Assembly: GCA_018816735.1 (NCBI GenBank)
Contig: JAHIVH010000099.1
Location: 46,121 to 110,120 of the forward strand
Direction of reading: 5' to 3'
Source of the DNA: Pseudomonadota bacterium
Lineage (GTDB): Bacteria > Desulfobacterota > Desulfobacteria > Desulfobacterales > JAHIVH01
DNA: 64,000 nt
Made by a program: the position numbers and the translations under genes. Shown here one piece after another: positions 62,543 to 64,000 of the stretch. The stretch's first letter is position 1; every line of letters starts with the position of its first letter. The notes beneath the pieces were generated by a model that ran no database searches, had not been told where the DNA came from, and worked only from the letters and a program-made list of their open reading frames with translations.

Positions 62543-63142
62543 TTGAAAAATTTTACATGTTTGATATTGTTGGGCTTTATGATCGGCGTTTCGAACATTG
62601 GGCATGCAGAGCTTTATCAATGGGTGGATGAGGATGGCGTTGCTCACTACAGCAATACTTTTGTGGCAGATGAAGATGGCGATGTGGATGAGGGCTTTAG
62701 GGTTCTTAGTGAAAAGGAAGCCTCACCGGATACGATTCCTGATTTAAACACGGAAAAAGATGATGCGCCTGAAACGAAAGCTGTTGCGAAAGAAGAAAAG
62801 CAAACCGCACAGGCTGAACAAATAGAAAAGAATATTGCTGATCGTGAAGAAGCCTTGAGAGATCGTCTGAATCTGGAAATCGATCACTACAATCGCGAGA
62901 TAAAAAACAATGAGGAAAAACTCGAGCTAACCAAAATCGAACTGAAGGAGGCTGAAGATCGGTATTACGAGATAAAACGGGAAAGCTATTCCGATACAAT
63001 CGCCTACAGAAAGAAACTTCAGAAGGCAACATCCCGTAAAATGCGCTATGAAAACCGCATTAAAACCCTTGAAAGATCCATCCAGGATTACAAAGATTTA
63101 ATCAAGGTCAATAAAGAAAAGCTGTCCAAATTGTCGGATTGA
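62543..63142 (+). CDS. secreted DUF4124 protein with coiled coil
   Basis: 199 residues. The start is a TTG at 62543, with GGAG eight bases upstream. A signal peptide (about 1-22) is followed by the DUF4124 motif YQWVDEDGVAHYSNT, an acidic linker, and a long Glu/Lys-rich coiled coil (about 85-199). It is probably periplasmic. DUF4124 is also present at 1677-2942, but the rest of that protein is unrelated. Function is unknown. Confidence 0.75.
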   Translation: MKNFTCLILLGFMIGVSNIGHAELYQWVDEDGVAHYSNTFVADEDGDVDEGFRVLSEKEASPDTIPDLNTEKDDAPETKAVAKEEKQTAQAEQIEKNIADREEALRDRLNLEIDHYNREIKNNEEKLELTKIELKEAEDRYYEIKRESYSDTIAYRKKLQKATSRKMRYENRIKTLERSIQDYKDLIKVNKEKLSKLSD

Positions 63143-63410
63143 ATCATGGGCATGTATAAAAAACGACATTTATTTCCCTTCATAATTTCCTTGTTCAGTT
63201 ATTCGCTTCTCTTATTGTTCTCATTGCTTTCCATATATAATGTGTCAGGGCAAAAATCCTGTCTGCCTTGCCCCTGAACACTTCCAGGCAGGGGTATATA
63301 TATATCATATTGTTTGTATATTTATATATACATTTGGATATAAAAATGGTGCACCCTATAGCATCATCTTGCCGTTTGCTGGTATGATATCGTTTTTGTT
63401 GCCCGTGCAA
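63143..63410. other. intergenic region downstream of the integrase gene
   Basis: About 270 AT-rich bases with TATATA tracts. CAGGGCAA (63246-63253) pairs with TTGCCCCTG (63268-63276) to form a hairpin; its GTGTCAGGG start resembles 50397-50406. I see no clear attC site or cassette gene here. Confidence 0.45.
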
Positions 63411-64000
63411 TTATTCGGTTGTCTGATGTAAGGACCCTTTCTCTTGTTCAATTCTGTTGCGGGTTCGATATTTTCTGTCAAGCGGGCTTCGGACTGCCAG
63501 TCCCCCTTTATTGAGTACATGGGTATAAATTTGTGTGGTCTTGACGTCTCTGTGCCCCAATAGTTCCTGTATGGTGCGGATATCGTAGCCGTCTTCCAGA
63601 AGATGGGTTGCAAATGAATGGCGAAAAACATGGGTGCTGATCTGCTTTTTAATTCCGGCGGTTCGAGACGCTTTTTTTAGATTGCTGTTTATCGAGTTCA
63701 GGTGGATATGGTGCCTGCGCTCAATACCGGAACGTGGATCGACAGACCGTTTGTATGAGGGAAAAACATACTGCCACCCCCATTCCTTTCCGGCATTGGG
63801 ATATTTTCGGGCAAGCGCAAATGGCAGATATACGTCTCCAAAGCCAAGGACCAGGTCTTTTTTATGAAGCATTTTTACATAACGAAGATGTGCTTCCAGG
63901 GTGCCTTTTATTTCATCAGGAAATACAGTCACCCTGTCTTTTTGGCCTTTTCCGCGCCTGACGATGATTTCATTCAGCTCAAAATCAATATCCTTGACGC
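63411..64000 (-). CDS. intI: integron integrase (IntI-type tyrosine recombinase), 5' part outside window
   Basis: The frame runs open to the window edge, so about 196 C-terminal residues are visible. Upstream of the first ATG-like codon it reads VKDIDFELNEIIVRRGKGQKDRVTVFP, the usual recombinase core. The IntI-specific insertion LARKYPNAGKEWGWQYVFPS and RSVDPRSGIERRHH are present. The catalytic set HVFRHSFATHLL, LGHRDVKTTQIYTHV (Tyr nucleophile) is intact. In integrons the attI site and cassette array usually lie beyond the 5' end of intI, that is past base 64,000. Confidence 0.88.
   Translation of the reverse strand, partial: VKDIDFELNEIIVRRGKGQKDRVTVFPDEIKGTLEAHLRYVKMLHKKDLVLGFGDVYLPFALARKYPNAGKEWGWQYVFPSYKRSVDPRSGIERRHHIHLNSINSNLKKASRTAGIKKQISTHVFRHSFATHLLEDGYDIRTIQELLGHRDVKTTQIYTHVLNKGGLAVRSPLDRKYRTRNRIEQEKGSLHQTTE

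Noticed and set aside
63143..63410. attC or attI site on the 3' side of the integrase gene
   Set aside because: No convincing RYYYAAC/GTTRRRY pair with internal simple sites could be drawn; the hairpin there is of ordinary type.

Overview
The window looks like chromosome from a strictly anaerobic, sulfate-reducer-type member of the Desulfobacterota (Desulfobacteraceae-like). This is inferred from gene content, not from a search. The pointers are a DVU0772-family gene (a family known from sulfate reducers), a monofunctional Ni-Fe CO dehydrogenase (CooS), an oxygen-scavenging cytochrome bd oxidase, and an oxidative-TCA cluster built on a 2-oxoacid:ferredoxin oxidoreductase with citrate synthase and aconitase. 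Many proteins carry Fe-S or heme motifs. No rRNA, tRNA or CRISPR array was recognised.

Layout. 1-3.3 kb: tail of a YyaL-like protein, an Fe-S protein, a DUF4124/repeat-domain secreted protein and a small anchored protein. 3.5-7.1 kb: a duplicated porin/single-lobe phosphate-binding-protein locus with a vestigial third porin start. 7.1-10.2 kb: a MerR-TetR fusion regulator facing away from an acyl-CoA dehydrogenase. 10.2-14.7 kb: a cell-surface polysaccharide module (beta-helix lipoprotein, MBOAT acyltransferase, SGNH protein). 14.7-19.3 kb: smc-ftsY. 19.7-26.8 kb: an SLC10-type transporter, a 1,821-residue Ser/Thr-His hybrid kinase and a YhcH-type protein. 26.8-30.6 kb: a decayed area with MarR, nitroreductase and multiheme-cytochrome relics among small intact genes (GNAT, scramblase-like, class I glutamine amidotransferase, C1 peptidase). 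30.9-34.7 kb: a tight five-gene minus-strand operon with methyltransferase, class I isoprenoid-fold enzyme, FtsX-type permease, ABC ATPase and diheme lipoprotein. This is the best candidate here for an undescribed system.

35.1-40.2 kb: cooS behind a near-perfect sigma-54 promoter, a TIGR02757 gene, then an unusual arsenate-reductase-PAS-sigma-54 activator fusion. 40.2-42.4 kb: a ParA/AlbA_2 gene pair, the second member with its ATPase domain cleanly deleted, bracketed by two copies of the 3' end of the sigma-54 activator gene. 42.4-50.0 kb: DVU0772 protein, thioesterase, cydAB and several membrane or oxidoreductase genes. 50.4-62.4 kb: one long plus-strand gene cluster (GltD-like Fe-S flavoprotein, FAD oxidoreductase, KorA, KorB, a dihydrolipoamide-dehydrogenase-like protein without its redox cysteines, ferritin-like protein, citrate synthase, aconitase, ferredoxin-thioredoxin-reductase-like protein). 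It probably runs acetyl-CoA oxidation and passes the electrons on. The window ends with a DUF4124 protein and the 3' part of an integron integrase, so an integron may lie just beyond base 64,000.

Two intergenic repeat families recur: CACCACAGAG-type inverted repeats, and degenerate AACCCAACAAACCC arrays that pair with G-rich arms just downstream of stop codons.
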